Shown here: positions 44,401 through 59,400 of the stretch, piece by piece | Layout of the letters: each line of letters starts with the position of its first letter | How positions within the stretch are numbered: position 1 is the first letter of the stretch | Assembly: GCA_963971305.1 (NCBI GenBank) | Contig: OZ020307.1 | Span: 49,163,702-49,227,701 of the forward strand | DNA: 64,000 nucleotides | Direction of reading: 5' to 3' | Origin: Arcuatula senhousia | Lineage: Eukaryota > Mollusca > Bivalvia > Mytilida > Mytilidae | Position numbers and translations under genes: made by a program | Notes under the pieces: model-generated | Told to the model about the DNA's origin: nothing | The model's input: only the letters and a program-made list of their open reading frames with translations | Database searches by the model: none

Positions 44401-47400
44401 TACCTTTATCTATGTGCTATTCATTAAATATATCAATTTAGAGACCTTGTTATTTTTTAACTGACCAGCGATCATCCTTAATGAATTTATTGCATTCTAT
44501 ATGAAATCCATGTAACAAACATAAAAAATGAATTATTAACACTTATCTGGCTCTTTTGAAATTAAAGATTTACCCGGGCTTGCATTTTATTGAAGGCACA
44601 CTTTGTGTTGTTAGCTTTGCTCGGCATTCCACTAAAACCCAACTGTACGTCTGGTAATTCAGATGCGTTATTTGCTATATTCAAAAATATATGGCAGTCA
44701 CCTCCCGTCGTTGATAAAATACCTTAAGCAGAGAAAATTACAGTACATGTATAAATGAAAAAGGCAGAGTGGAACACTGTCAAAACACTGGAAGACTGTC
44801 AAAAGTTCAACAGGACAAAGTACAAACTCGAACAGTATGAAGGAACAGTCAACATAAAAACAAACAAAAACAAGAGAATATCAGGTACTTCAATGATTTG
44901 ACATACTGTATGGATTGCACCTTAGCATGTACTAGACATGATTGTGAAACATATGATATGTGTACTTCTTTCAAAAAATGTCAATATCAGAATCGCAACT
45001 CGACATAGATAGCAAACAATGATAATTTTACATATAATGCGATTGTGTAAAATTAAAAATTCAATCTGAGATTCAAATTTCTTTTGATATGCCTGTACCA
45101 AGTCAGAACCTTTGCGATCTTCAGTTTTTCGGTATGCCATCCTTTTCTGTCTTTTCTCTGAGCCTAAAAGTTTGCTAATTTTCATGATTTTGCTATTACC
45201 TTTACCTTAAAATGCTAGCTAGGACAATACAATCAAAATTATTTAAAAAAATTGCCACAGACGAAATTGTTGCAACTATTATGGTTAAATTTAAACGTCT
45301 GTCAGTTGTACTAAGATCATGAAGATGGTAATCTTTCTATTACGAAGGTAACTTCTTACTGGATATTTTGTTTGGATAATACATGTTCCGGATAATAAAA
45401 TTGCAATGGAATATGTTTTTGTGCCATAATATCTGGTTAAAACAAAAAATACAAAAAAGCTGTATGTGTGTGTGTGCTGGTGTTTAACGCCCTTTTGCGA
45501 CGTACCTTGGCAATGTAGGGTGGTCAGTTTTGATGTTGGAGGAAACCGAAGGAAACCACCGACCCTGGGCAGGTAACTGACAAACCGAATAAACATACAG
45601 TTGGAGTATTCACTTTTGTGCTAAATACAAACGGGACTCGCGAACACTAGCTGAGAGGTGACGGGCTAGTGATCATCAAACCAGTGCCTTAGACCACTCG
45701 GCCATCCAGGTTCCATACAACAAAGCGATAAACCTATCATAAGTTTTAAAATACCTGAACCGGACTAGGAGTTTTGCAAGCTCCAATGCAATATCTACGG
45801 TTTGTCTTTACTTTGTTTAATTGTATTTCCTTTGGCATTTGAGATTAATAAGCCCAGTTTGATTATTCTTATGTTTGATACCAGTTATTTCGTTTAAACC
45901 TACCTAAAGGTTCAGCATACCTTCTTTCCCTGGATTGGAAAAACGCTTGATTCTTGTGCGAACCCTATCCAGCAAGATTGCACTTTACAACTGTGTCTTA
46001 TGTAGCGGATTATACCAAGATCTCATTAGCAAGCATAAGGTCTTGTTCTCCCCATATATAAGCCAATCTTTTGTATCCATTCGTAAGGACTAATCGCTCC
46101 TTCAGACCATCCTCGAAAAAAAGTGTCAAGAGAAAAATGGGAATATAGGTTAATGAAATATGTACCTATGACGATGATGGAACCACGAAACTCGGTCATG
46201 CCAGTAATTTTTGACCTACCTTGCCTATAGAAGACATACTCCAAAACGTTTGGAAGCTTCAAAGCACTGTCCTTGGTCATAGCTAAAGTACTGTTTGTTG
46301 AGTAATGGAAGAAAAGCTGCATGTGATCTTGAAGCATGCTACCAACAGGTAATTCAGCAATCAATGGAATCTGTAAAAGGCAACATAGTCCACTCCTTAT
46401 CGCTATTCGAAGTAATTGTCGTGCAAGCAGTTGTACAAATACCTTAGGATGTTTTAAGTTTATCTTTTTCGGAGTCGTATAATTTGCATTTTTTTTATTT
46501 CTAAAATATAACTCGTTATGTACATGTATAATGATAATGTGGCGGTAAAATAGAATATTCCACTAAAAATATGTTCGTTCTTCAATTTGAATCCACTAAT
46601 AAATATAAACTTATTTCCGGTTATTTTACATTAAGTAACACCAGAGAGATTAAAGTATATACTGTTTATTGAAATTAATTTTGATCGTGTGGCAATTGCG
46701 GATCGGTGCACACATACTTGACTTTACATGACAAAATATTTCAACTGAAATCGAAAAAAATGATTAACAAACTGGTGCTTTAATTACATGAATTAGATAT
46801 TATAAAGAAGTTTTATTTCACTTCTGTTTCTTTTTTTTTCTTAATTCAGTTCTAAGGTAAAACTATATTACCCCTTTGTCGTTAAGATGTGATTTTATTC
46901 CAATACCAGACAGCATAAGTAACTGAGGTGAAGAAATCGCCCCAGCTGACAAAATGATCTCTTTTCTGGCTAATATTGTAAACATTCTGCCATTCCTCTT
47001 CACCAAAACACCTTCGGCAGTTGTATTTCTCATTATTATCTGAAGGTTAAATTTAGACATGTTAGATATTTAAATACTTGAAATATGTAAATATTTTATT
47101 TCGAGACAAATGAAATAATGATGAAAAAATGCAGTGTATTCATGGTATTGGCACTTTATTGTCAAATCATCAATTTGTGTTTTCTTTCCCTTTAGAAATG
47201 ACGCAAAGACTATAACGTTCCGCACGATGTAGGTGTTACTCTTAAAAAAACGCCATTGCCAGGGATATTTATTACAGATACCTACTTAGAAATACAAATA
47301 AAACATTATTAAATATCAAAAGAAAGGTTAGATAATAGAGATTTAGAAAATGCAACAAAAATTAAGAATTCTGATCCCGATGTCTGATTTACAGTATTTG

Positions 47401-50400
47401 TCCCTTTTACTTGCTTCATGTATCAAATTATCTATTCTGAAAGCAAATTTTCTTCTAACAACTTTGCAGACGTTACTCACCCGAGTCACATGACTATTTG
47501 TATTGACTTGGAGATTTGACCTTGAAAAAACAGGTCGTAAATGACAAGACGCAGACGAACATCTTTCCCCATTTTTGATGTTTACTTGAAGGGTTGAATA
47601 GCCTAAAAAGCACACAAAAAACCCTCATCATTGTTTTTATTCAGTAACCTTGGCCGATATCACATTTCATAGGCAAGTTATAAGTACATTTATTATACTA
47701 AAACGTTTTTTTCCTAAAAATAGTCTATTTGCCAATAAGCTTCGGATTTTTATTCCAGAATCGATTTAATCTGTGTTTGTATTAGCGCTAATTGTCAAAT
47801 GGACTATTGTTATTTAACAATTTAATTTACAGTATGAAATGTGGAATATAAAGCCATTAACTAAGAGCGACAGAAAAGCATATCAAATGGCCCAGCTGTT
47901 ATATTTTTTTATCTATCATCGCACCCTCTCTAGAGCCAAGCTTGTGCACAGCATGAATTTATCATTCTTAATCAGCTGTATAATTTGTAGTGTTTACATT
48001 CAAATATATTTCGTGCAAAATGATTATTTTATAAACTTACATTAAAACATGTATAAGCAGGAAAAAAAACACCTATGACAAACGTAATGACTTCAACTTT
48101 CTAATCGTCAACTTTCCCTTCTTGTGTAGCAACGTGCCGTCCGCTCCAGCGTATGGAGTTTACGTATTTCAATTGATTCGTTACTCCAGAGCATGCGGGA
48201 CTCCATCGATTTCCTTAGCAGAGCAACATGTCTGACGCAAAAATTGCTCACACAGGGTTATGTTGCTCCTCGGTTGCTGTCTTCACTCAAGAAATTTTAC
48301 GGAAGACATCATGCACTTATTGACAATACGGGATTTCGATCTCTCAGACGAGTGCAGATGTTGGTTTGTCATAGGATGTTGTTTTGTCTTCCTTTACCAG
48401 ATTCGACACGCTGAATGGACTATTGACAACGCGACTGGTGTGCTTTAGCAAGCAGGAACTGCTTACTCTTCCGAGGTACGTGAGTTCATTCTTGTTTCGA
48501 CTGGAGTTCGCGTTGTTGATTGATATTCAGTATTTTGTGTTTACATGTTGTCTGTTTTTGTCCCGTTCTTAATGGTGTTTACTGGTTTTGTCTGTCTCTG
48601 CGCTTTCGGACTTGTGACATTCGGATACCCCATTGGTACATATAGGTGCACACATAACCTGTACGGATGTTAAAATAAAGTTAACTTTGTGACTGCTTTC
48701 CACGTCTGCTCATGTCTGCTATAGCAGACATTCAAGTTAACTTGACCAGACCTGTCATGATTATGTGACTGCTTTTAAAAGCAGACGTCGAATTATGACT
48801 GCTTTTCAAGTTAACTTGGAACCAGTCGCGCGTCTGCTCAAAGCATCCGCATGACCAGTCGCAAATGAACTTGAAGTTAACTTGATGTCAGCTTCTCAAG
48901 TTAACTTACCATACAGGTTATGTGTGCACCAATCTGTACTTCTGCTTCTACCTACACAATTAAAAAAAAGTTAGTTATTTTATAGCGCAACATTTTATTT
49001 TAGTTGAAGAAAACACATAAACAGAACGAAACTTTTGCCTAGAAGTACATGTACTTAGGTATTCAGTATAAAAGATTAAAAGGGCAATATAGTAAATTGC
49101 TACCATTAGAAAATACATTGTCAACCTCGAATGAGCTTTAGTTGACGATGCTTTTGTCAGGGTAGCAATTTACTCTATATCTCTCTCAGCTATATGGTAT
49201 TTATAGTAAAATGCCGACAAAACACAAAACGCTGATTTCATGGAAATATTGTGCTTACCTTAAACCCTGGAGCCTGCTTAAAAATCAATCTAAAGACATG
49301 CATATCTACATACGTTTCCATTCAAATATTTTTTAGACTGCGTTTCAGTCTCCTCCAGGTCAGATCAAATCTTTTAGTGCACATTGCAAGGCCCGGGTGG
49401 CGAATAGGTCCGTAGCAGAGCCTAGCTTGTCGTAAGAGGCAACATATGATGTCGGGTCAGTGCTCAGTCCACAGAGCAAGTGTGTACCCTAGGTGGCGGA
49501 ATAGGGCGGTCCTCGTCTGCGGGGGTTGTAAATTCTATAATACGGAAACCCTGGGCGCTGGCCATAGTGGGCTCACGTGTGTGGAGAGTGCCACGCTTCA
49601 TGCACGTAAAAGACCCCTTTGTGGACCGCCAATGCAAGTAGTGCAAACTAGATAGAGATCTCACATTTTTTTTTTGGTAACCATCCTGCATTCACTTCCA
49701 TTCAGCAATACTGACTTATCATTGCTGTTATAGAGTTAGACTACGGTGTTTCAACTGCATTGCTTTAATCTGCATATGGTTTGTAACTTGTGGGATGCTT
49801 TTCTTGCTTTGGATAGTCTTTTCTATGTGTCTTTCTGTGTTGGATCTTCTGGGCTTAAAACTACGCTTTATATATAACTATGTGAATTTGTCGACCAGCT
49901 TTCTTTCGTTTCCTTTGACTTAAAAACTTATTAAAGAAAGGATACAAGTTGGAAGTTATAGTTAAATCTTTAAATTTTGGTGTTTTTTTGGTAGAAATAT
50001 TGATAATTTGTTAGTAACTCTAAAACATTAATCTTTACTTTTTGACTATTGTATTGTTTCAAAGCATTACAGCGATCAAATATGTCGGTTTTTTATGATG
50101 ATTTAATTCTAAATCATTAGTTGTTTGAAGTGTTATGTTTGATTTAGAATCGATATGTTTGATTTTTTTACATCAGTCGATAAATGCTTCTTAGCTAGCT
50201 GTCAGTAACTGCGAGTGTTCTCAAGGGAGTTCCTTAACGTTTCGTTGTTCTCGTATAGTACTCTTGTCTCAGGTTCTCTCTTGGTGAATTGAACTTTTAT
50301 CGAATTGATTTTTAAAGTGTGTTATATTTTTTTTTGCTTTGTACAAGATAAACAATAGGGGGAAGGTTGGGCCCAAAAAACTAGTTTAACCCCGCCACAT

Positions 50401-53400
50401 TTTATGCGTGCCTGTCCTAAGCCAGGAATCCTTGTCAAAGCTTTTGTTTGTCCCTGTTTACTATCTGGTTTTTTTTTTTGTTTAATGTCCAGAAATCGGT
50501 CTTTCTTTGATATTCTAGGGATTTGTTTGAATCTTATGTATTGTATTTTTAGTCTTGGGCCAATGCATGACGGCGAGCAGTGACATCTGGTCATGTTAAA
50601 GACTGCTCGCTGTTTTCCATTGTGATTTTTTAAATTGCCGTTTCTTAAATGTTGGTTGTGTCGCGTACACTTATTCCACATCTCTTTATCGTCTATTCAT
50701 CACATGTTTTCAGTTGCATTTCTTCTGTTTAATTGGTATTTAGCTGAAGTTCAACTTGACTGACATAGTGGCTGAGTCTCTGTGTGTTTTCTTGTATTTG
50801 TTCAAAGTCTAGGCCTTCTAAGGTGTAAAAAATTAATCATGTGATTCCTCTTTTCATATCGCCCGTGGTTTTCTTAATAACCCTGACAATGGCTACCAGG
50901 AATAACATGGAAGAGGTGACGTTTTACTGTCTGACTCGAGAGTTAACGGTGAATAAGTCTGTCTCTTTGTTGCTCAATCAGACAACACAATCACACAAAA
51001 TGAAAAGCATTTGACGATTGATACGATCTTTTCTTTCTGGCACTCCTTATGATCCAACGATTTTCCATAGCGTGTCTCTGTGTATGCTGTAAAATGCCTT
51101 TTTGAAGTCTATGAAGTTAATAAAAAATGATGTTTTCCATTCAATCGACTGTTCAATAATGTTAATAGTGTAACGATTTGGTCAATTCAACCTCTTCCTT
51201 CCTGAATTCCATCTGGTTCGTGTCTAAGGATATCTTCGTATTATTGGTAACATGTAATATTATTGAGAATGGATGGACAGCAAAGCTATACCTTTCCAAT
51301 TATAACAGTCCCTAAGTCCTCTTTCATGGGATGCTTTACGATTAGACCCTTTGACCGCTTTTTTTATTTTCGCCTTGAATTCATATGGTGTTAAATAGGT
51401 TGAACAGTTGGTTTGTTGATGACATCAGATCAACTTTAAGAAGTTCTGCTTGAATTCTATCTATGCCTGCTGCTTTACAAGATTTTACGAATTTAATGGC
51501 AATGGTCATTTCTTCTTTTGTTGGTGGATCGGTATTGATCGTCTTGTTGTTTTACTACCTTGAAGCCTGATATTGGCTCTGGACTACTCAAAACATGTTT
51601 TAAGCGTTGAAAGAAAACTTTCAACAAAGCTATATGACAAAAGTGATAACTTCAACTTTTCCTTCTTTTGCAGCAACATTCCACCGCTCAAGCTTCTCAA
51701 TTGACCCATTATTCTAGAGCTTGCGGGACTTACATCGATTTCCTAAGCAGAGAAATTGCTCACACAGATTCTCGGTTTCTGTCTGCATTCTAGAAATTAA
51801 CGGAACACGTCATGCACTTAAAGACAAAATGTGATTTCGATCTCTCAGATTAGTGCCGATGTTGGTTTGTCATAGGGTTTTGATTTAACTTCCTTTACCG
51901 GACTTGACATTCCCATTGGTACCTCTGCTTCTTTTAAAAAACAGTGTATCAATTTATGGCTTTGAAAAATCTGTTGATTTTTTTGTGGTCCCAAACTTTT
52001 TCCAAGTGTATATCATCTTGATGAACATGAATAGGATGATAAAAGTGAAATTTAACTTAATCTCTGCACAAGTTGGCCCACTATGGTCAGCGGCCAGGCT
52101 TTCCTGATTGCCCGCGCACGAGGCTACCTTATCTAACACTCTAAGCTAGGTACATACGCAGTTGCCTTGTGGGCTGAGGACTACCCCGATATCAAAATCG
52201 ATAATCCCTTAGTCTACTGTGGGCCTATTCGTCACACAGGCAGAGGTCTTTGATCAACAAATTTAGGACTAAGATTTATTTATAGACCATCTTTAGACAT
52301 GACTTTGCAATAAGATACTTTACTTTTATTAGAAAGATCTATGATTTCACTCACGAATTCAAACATCTTCAAAAATACATGCATATTATTTAGATCGGGA
52401 TAATACATTATGTACATTACAATTTTATTCTAACAAGAGTGAAATCGGCGCCACTTTACTTTTCATCATTTTGTGAACTAAATATTTTTTAAAACGTTTT
52501 ATGGCAGATTTTTTTCCAAAAGGTACATGTAGGTCGTGCTCTTAAATCACTTTTTTCTTGACTATATTTAGAAAATTAAAATGCAATAAATTGTAAGACA
52601 ACAAACCTATCTGGCTTTCACCGTTGACATCAACAATAGGGAGACCTTTTTCTAAGGCTGCTAGTCGATGTAGGTAGCCGGTTGGGGATGTATGTGCTTC
52701 TCTTATGGTTATCGGACCTCTTTTTCCATGATATGCTAATTATGGAATATATTAATATTATAGATATAGTAAGTTGTTCAAGATCGTTGTATTGTAAATA
52801 AATACAGGAAAAAGGACTGACGCATCAATATGATATGATTGATAATATATTCGTCCGTGTAATTTCTAATTTTGATAAGAGGGATATCAAAACCCTACCA
52901 TAGGTAACATTTATGTACATGTAGGCCTATTCGAAGCCTGTATTATTCGTTTAAGCTTATACAGTGTGTTATATACATGTTTGATCGTTTTAGGAGTTAT
53001 TTATTTAAATCGTGTCCAGATGATCGCAATGGAAGAAAAATGTTTGGCGCGCTTTACATGCATATATTTCATGTATTTACTGGGCTATTTTAATAGAATT
53101 TTAATTTAAAGCGATTTGATTCCCTTAAAAGGCTAACTTTTTATTTCAAATTTTAAAAAAAATTCTAAAATTTTCCTTATTTTATTTAAAGATGTTACTT
53201 TAATAATCATACCTGATTTTTTTAGTTCTGGTATTTGTATATCTTCTAGCTTTTTAAAGTAAGGTAAAACATCATTGTAACCCCATCCTTCACACCCCTC
53301 TTTCTCCCATTGGTCGAAGTCAAATCGACTTCCCCTGATAAAAGCCATTCCATTTATACTTCCCGTACCTCCCAAAACTTTACCACGTGGCAGAGCTGAC

Positions 53401-56400
53401 GTCTGCAATTATGTAAATGTTATTTAATAGAATAAAATGGAATATAATATTTATTAAAGCATCCCTGGGTTCATTACATGCAAGGTGCATCTCTTTATAC
53501 TTGCATGAAAACAATTGTAAACATCTCTATAAGAAAAAAAGAAATAAAGCAGAGTGATAAATGAAAATAAACATTTAAATTATTTTTTTTAATTTAGTTT
53601 TCCTCATATCAAAGCTTATTTTTTCATGTTGAATAATAAGGGACGTAAGTCTCTTTTACCGGTAGTGAAGTCATGTGACTTCTGCAAAATTAAATGACTA
53701 CAGTTTAATACTGGCAGTCAAAATTGATTCCCCCTTTTAAAAACTATTTCGTTCTAATTAAAAAAAAAATTTCCCGATTATATCTAAAATATTCGTCTTT
53801 AAGTAAAACATATTTGAACTAATTTCCGCATGCTAAAAATTGCAATAAAAGTTTTGATAAAACTATTTTAATTTATTCAAGTTCTCAGTCAAATGCTCAC
53901 GTGACCAAAACAGAAATGGCAGATGGCAGGAATCACTGGTAAGCAACTCCAACTATGCATGGGTTTTCGACAAAGTTTGTGACCCTATCTAGACAGTGTT
54001 ATCTTTACTTCTTAAGATACAAAGTGTTACATGTATTGAGCCGCGATGAAATTGTACTAGGAATGTAACCAAACACACTGCAATTTGAATGACTAACCAG
54101 ATATGCCGACGGGCACCCAGCAGGATACGATAAGATCATCACCAGAGATTTGATAAATAGTACATGACATGCATATTTAGATACGACTTACGTCCCTAAA
54201 AGAGGTGTACAAAAATGTACCTGCGTCATTTCAGGTTACAAAGAGATACATAGTCCTAATTTAAACTCTGTGTGTGACAATTTATTTACTTTTGTGAAAA
54301 GTTTCATCCCTCAGGATGTAAATGAGATATCACAACTCAAAATCACATAATATTGGCACCAGAGTAACAACCAAGCATTCAATTTTTTCTGTGACAATAT
54401 CTATATTAAATTATTATAACTATGAATGTCTAGTATATAATCAAACAATGTTACTGTAATTTCAACCCTGAAAATCATCTGACAAACAGATCTTGGTTTT
54501 TTGAGTGCCCTCAGCGAGGATTGAGCTCACAACATTTGGGACATCTACGGCGTATGCGCCTAGCTAACAGAACAGAGGTTGTAACCACTACACCATCCTA
54601 GGCTCCTCTTTAAATTATTATAGCTACATATACCTATGCAGCCGCTCAAGCCATATGGTAGACTTGTTTATCGGTAATCGTTACATTTTCCTTTGGTGTT
54701 TGCCGCTGATAAACCCTGTATCATGAACAGATGTTTATCACGCATTTAGCGTTTATGTGTATGAATTCGTCCAGGTTAAACAGCCGGAAGTGTCCAGGCC
54801 ATTTTTTAACCATGGATCTGATATCCATATCAACTTTAACGCCTCGCTTGCTCAAAATTGGCAATATGGCATCCATCTCAGACCTCGCATGCTCACAATT
54901 GCTGTGTGCAATATGACATCCATATCAAGGTCTAGCGTTCTCATAGACTAAGTATAAAACGGTTAATTTGGATAAGCTGTATATCGGTAGTTCAAGGAGT
55001 AACCTCTCATCAGCAGCATTTGAATCAAAACATTGGAAATAAAAAAAAAGTATAAGTACTCAAAGCCAAATGTTCATATTATACCCTTAAGGATTATTAT
55101 TTCCAGATTACTCAAATAATTTAAAAGGAACATTAATTATTTTACGAATATTTCTATCATCATTATGAATTTGACACAGGGTTTTTCATATCATGTCAAA
55201 TATCATTCCTTATGCGTATGCCTCAATCTAAGATGGGAGTCTAGGATTGACATGAGACCTGTACATGTGATATTTAATACCCTGTGTAAAAATCTATTGC
55301 GTATCACTCGATTTTTCGGGTCAGAGCGGTGGCGTAGTACTGATAGTGATCAGTCTGCACACAAAAAAATAATTCGTTAACAACCTTTAGTAAGAACGAA
55401 AAAGTCACAGTCATTTTGTCGCTTTTGGGTTACCGATAAAAATAATTTCAGACCTATAAAATCTTGATCTCAAGATTTAAAAGTTCATTATTCTATTTAA
55501 ATATAATAAGCAGGTTGAGTGTCAACTACAAAAAAAAATGACAAAATTAACTTTATACCTAGAATTATTTTAAAAGTTATTTTAAAAGAAATTTAAAAAT
55601 CGAGCGAATGAGTTGTACGTCCTTGTGCTCTACGTTGGTTACAGGAGGCAATCAGTTTAAATGTTCGAAGAACTCACAGATTTCGTAGGACACGTACCAC
55701 CAACAATATGCAAGATAATGTGACTTGCTAAATATAATTCAATAACATGTACACACGAGGTTCATTTAATTTGTTTTGTCTTGTTTGTTTCTTGCCTTTT
55801 GTGTTTTTTTTCATGTTTTTATAGATTTTAAAGGGAGACTCGAAATATTGCCCAAATCGATCGGATTCGACAATGAAAAGTAATGTGAAATACAACATGT
55901 ACATTGTATAAACCTGCATCTAACACTTTTCATTCTGCAGGTCCTCTTACAGTGTATCCACATTTAGAAATCTAAATTGATTAAATCAACTTCTTTTGGT
56001 TTAGATATATTTATGTACCTTTTCTAGCAAAAATATGTTGCCTTCTGGGAAAACATTAACTTAATGGGGCTTGTTTAGGGGGGGTACCAATATCCCATAT
56101 CTCCCTTAATTTTTCATCAAGTATCCTATATCCAGAAAAGTGTTTTTCCAATATCCCATATCCCTGAAAATAATTGATCTGAATATCCCATATCCCAGTA
56201 AGTTTTGCCTCAAATATCTCGTATACCATGAACAAAACATGTGAATATCCCATATCCCAATATACCCTAAACAAGCCTCCTTAATAAACAATAAAAATAC
56301 CTTGTCATCTATCGAAAATTGTGAATATTTCTGTGGAACAGTTTTAAATTTCCAGTCTCGATACGACTCGATATTCCTCCGCCATTGAAAGGGTATTCTT

Positions 56401-59400
56401 GTATTTTCGCTCTCATAATCGGACCCTCCAGCTTCAAGAAGAAGGACTGAAACCGGATCTTCGGACAGTCTTGAAGCTACAATACTTCCCGCAGACCCGG
56501 CTCCAACTGAAATCAAAATTGCCCTGATATACTTTATAGGTGCTTGATTAATATTTGCACATTTGAATTATATGTTATTCTTACTTAGACAACACAAAAG
56601 AATAAAGTATGTGCATTTGCATAATTATGTAATTGTTCGAAAATGATGTATATTCGTGCAAGTAAGTACATGTACTCCATTTACACGGGGTCAGATCGGA
56701 AAGTAAAGAGGCTGTTGTATTATGCTTTTTTTCGCGTATCAAAGTTGTATTATGCTAAATTATAAGCGTAAAAACTGCTTCTTTAACTAAAAGGTCAGGA
56801 ATTAGAACGTAATTTTAATAATAATCTAGATGTTGAGACCTTTTATTGCTGATATTTAAGAATCAAAGACTTAAAGGTAAGTTCTGAGATGCCTATTCGA
56901 AGAAAAAATCTTTCCGAAAAGTGGACAATTTTCCCAAATAAGCCTGGAACTGATGAGTAATGAGTGATTCGTGTCAAAGAACCAGTACCCCTATTTTCAA
57001 ACAGCAAATTCTAGCCCAAGTTCGGCCAATAATGCTTATTCTTGCAGATAAGCAGTGCTTTTAGGCGTTATTAAGAAAAAACACACATCATGTATCGCAT
57101 CTGGAAAGTAGGATCGTTCAAATTATATTGTTTAACGACATTTTCTATTATAAGCCAACTTTGCATAAGTTATGTTTTGCTAAGACTAATTGTGAGTATG
57201 TTATGCTTCATTATTGTAATATACAAACAGAAAATTATATGGGTGAATCATTGATTCCCCTTTTCAATATTGTAATGATTTGGGGTTAAACTACTCGATA
57301 AATAGAAGAAACACAACTGCTTTAATTCCAAAATTATGCACCAGATCAAATTAAAAAAAATTACACATCTAACTTCTGTCACCAAAATTGTGAAATAATT
57401 CATGAAAAGCGATAGAAACGTCAAATGGTATTGTATATATAAAGGTAATAATCAAAATACCGAAGGTTGAGGTCCAAGAGAAAAGACAAAACAAGGAAGA
57501 CATACCCCACCAAAAAGTTCAAGATCTCAATGGTCCTGAATTGGTATAGACATTTCAAAAGAAATAGTTTAAACCAGGTATTACCGCTTCAAACCTCCCT
57601 TTTAACGATATATGTAGATAACCAATATTGTAAGGGACGCGCAAAAGAATTGGCGGACATGGAAGACAACACATACATTTTCACTGTAGTTATTTAGTGT
57701 AAACTTGTATAATTTATCTCTTCAATATTTATTGTTACAAGAGTTATGCATGAGCACTTCTTCTGGTGCCTTCGAAACGATATCAGCTAGAAGAAACCCT
57801 TCCCACACACTTGGCAGATATATCTTGGCTATCCGTGCCTTTTAGTCCATATGAGATATTGCCATCACTTGGCGTCCGTCGTCGTCGTCTGTCGGCGTAT
57901 GTCGTCCGTTAACAATTTTATAAAAATCTTCTCCTCTGAAACTACTGATCAGAATTTAATGATCCTTAGGATGGCCTGCACCAAACGTGTGTTTCGATTT
58001 TTGATTCGTCAAAAACATGGCTGCCGTTACTTAATATAGACCAGGGGTCAGACTACTGTATTTGATCTGTTAATCAAAAAGTATAAGAGATAGGTGAAAT
58101 CTGATGCCACCTTACTGCTTCAGCATCAAAAGTCCTACAAAAGTCTCCATTGGGTCAAAGTTGTCAGATGATCCCTTATAGGGGTTACAGCCCCTTAAAG
58201 ATGATAAATAGCGTATATTCATGTCTTTGGCTTATAGAATGAAAACTATTGCAGATAGAGAAAAGCTGTTGCTTGCTTTAATGTTCAGCTCATTTAGCTC
58301 TACAAAAGCATTCATAGAGTTGAAGCTGTCAGATAACCCCTTATAGGGAATACAGCCCCTAAATTAACATGTTTTCATGTTTTTGGCTTACATAATGAAA
58401 ACTATAGCAGATAAAAAAAAGTGGTTGCTTGGTTAAATGTTTAGTTCATTAAGCTATTAACAAAAGTCTCTAGAACGTCAAAGTTGTCAGTCGGCCCTTT
58501 AAATAACATTTTGCACAGGTTGGCCTACAGAATGAAAACTATTGCTGACAGAGAAAAGCTGTTTCTTGCTTAAATGTTCAGCTTATTAAGCTCTAAAAAG
58601 TTCTTCACAGGGTTGACATCAAGACCAGGTGAGCGATTCCTGACTTCTGGGAGCCTCTTGTTTCGTTTTGCAACAAATGACGCTTCTTAGAGAAGGATTC
58701 GTGACATGCACCACACTTGAACAGGGAGGGTACAATTCTGATGGCGACTTCTTACATGAAGCTAGCTGTATCTGTGCATTTTCATTCAAATTTCACATTG
58801 AAATGGAGCTTAACCGCCATGGCTTTCTAAATGGGCGGTTACATTTTGCTACTCTTAAAAACCTCTACCGCATACATCGCAAATATGAGTTGGCTTTTCT
58901 GTGTGGCGTTTAACATGAAGTTTTAGTGCCCCCTTTGACCGCAGTACCTTATGACATCTATCACATTTATGTCCGGGGTGTTTATGAGTACCTTATGACA
59001 TCTATCACATTTATGTCCGGGATGTTTATGGGCATCAGCTTTATGCTTTGCTAACTGATACTTTCTAGCAAAATATATACATGTACTACATGCCTGGCAA
59101 GAGTGTTGCAGCTCCTTTGGAAGCTGTTTTTGTGTTTGTAACCCCCACAAATCAATCCAGTAACATTTTTAGATTTGGTGTGCGCATTTATCTGCATCAT
59201 ATCACAATGAATTTCATGAAAATTAATTTATAGGTGCGGATAAGAAGGGGGTTACCCTCCTTGTCATCTAATAGTTCAATTTAAGTCTATATTTGCAAAG
59301 GGAAACCAAGAGTAAATCCAATCAAATTCTTATCAAATAGGAAGGGTGGTAGATCTATGTCACTAAGATTGTGTTAAAGTTTCATAAAGACGAGTAAGCT

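Noticed and set aside
45632..45713. Functional tRNA gene (GGATGGCCGAGTGG head)
   Set aside because: A- and B-boxes are present but the acceptor stem does not close, and a SINE body and tail follow.
46026..46219. Extended exon 7 of gene A
   Set aside because: Open past the donor but without family similarity; gene B and the G|GTAGGT donor support a stop at 46220.
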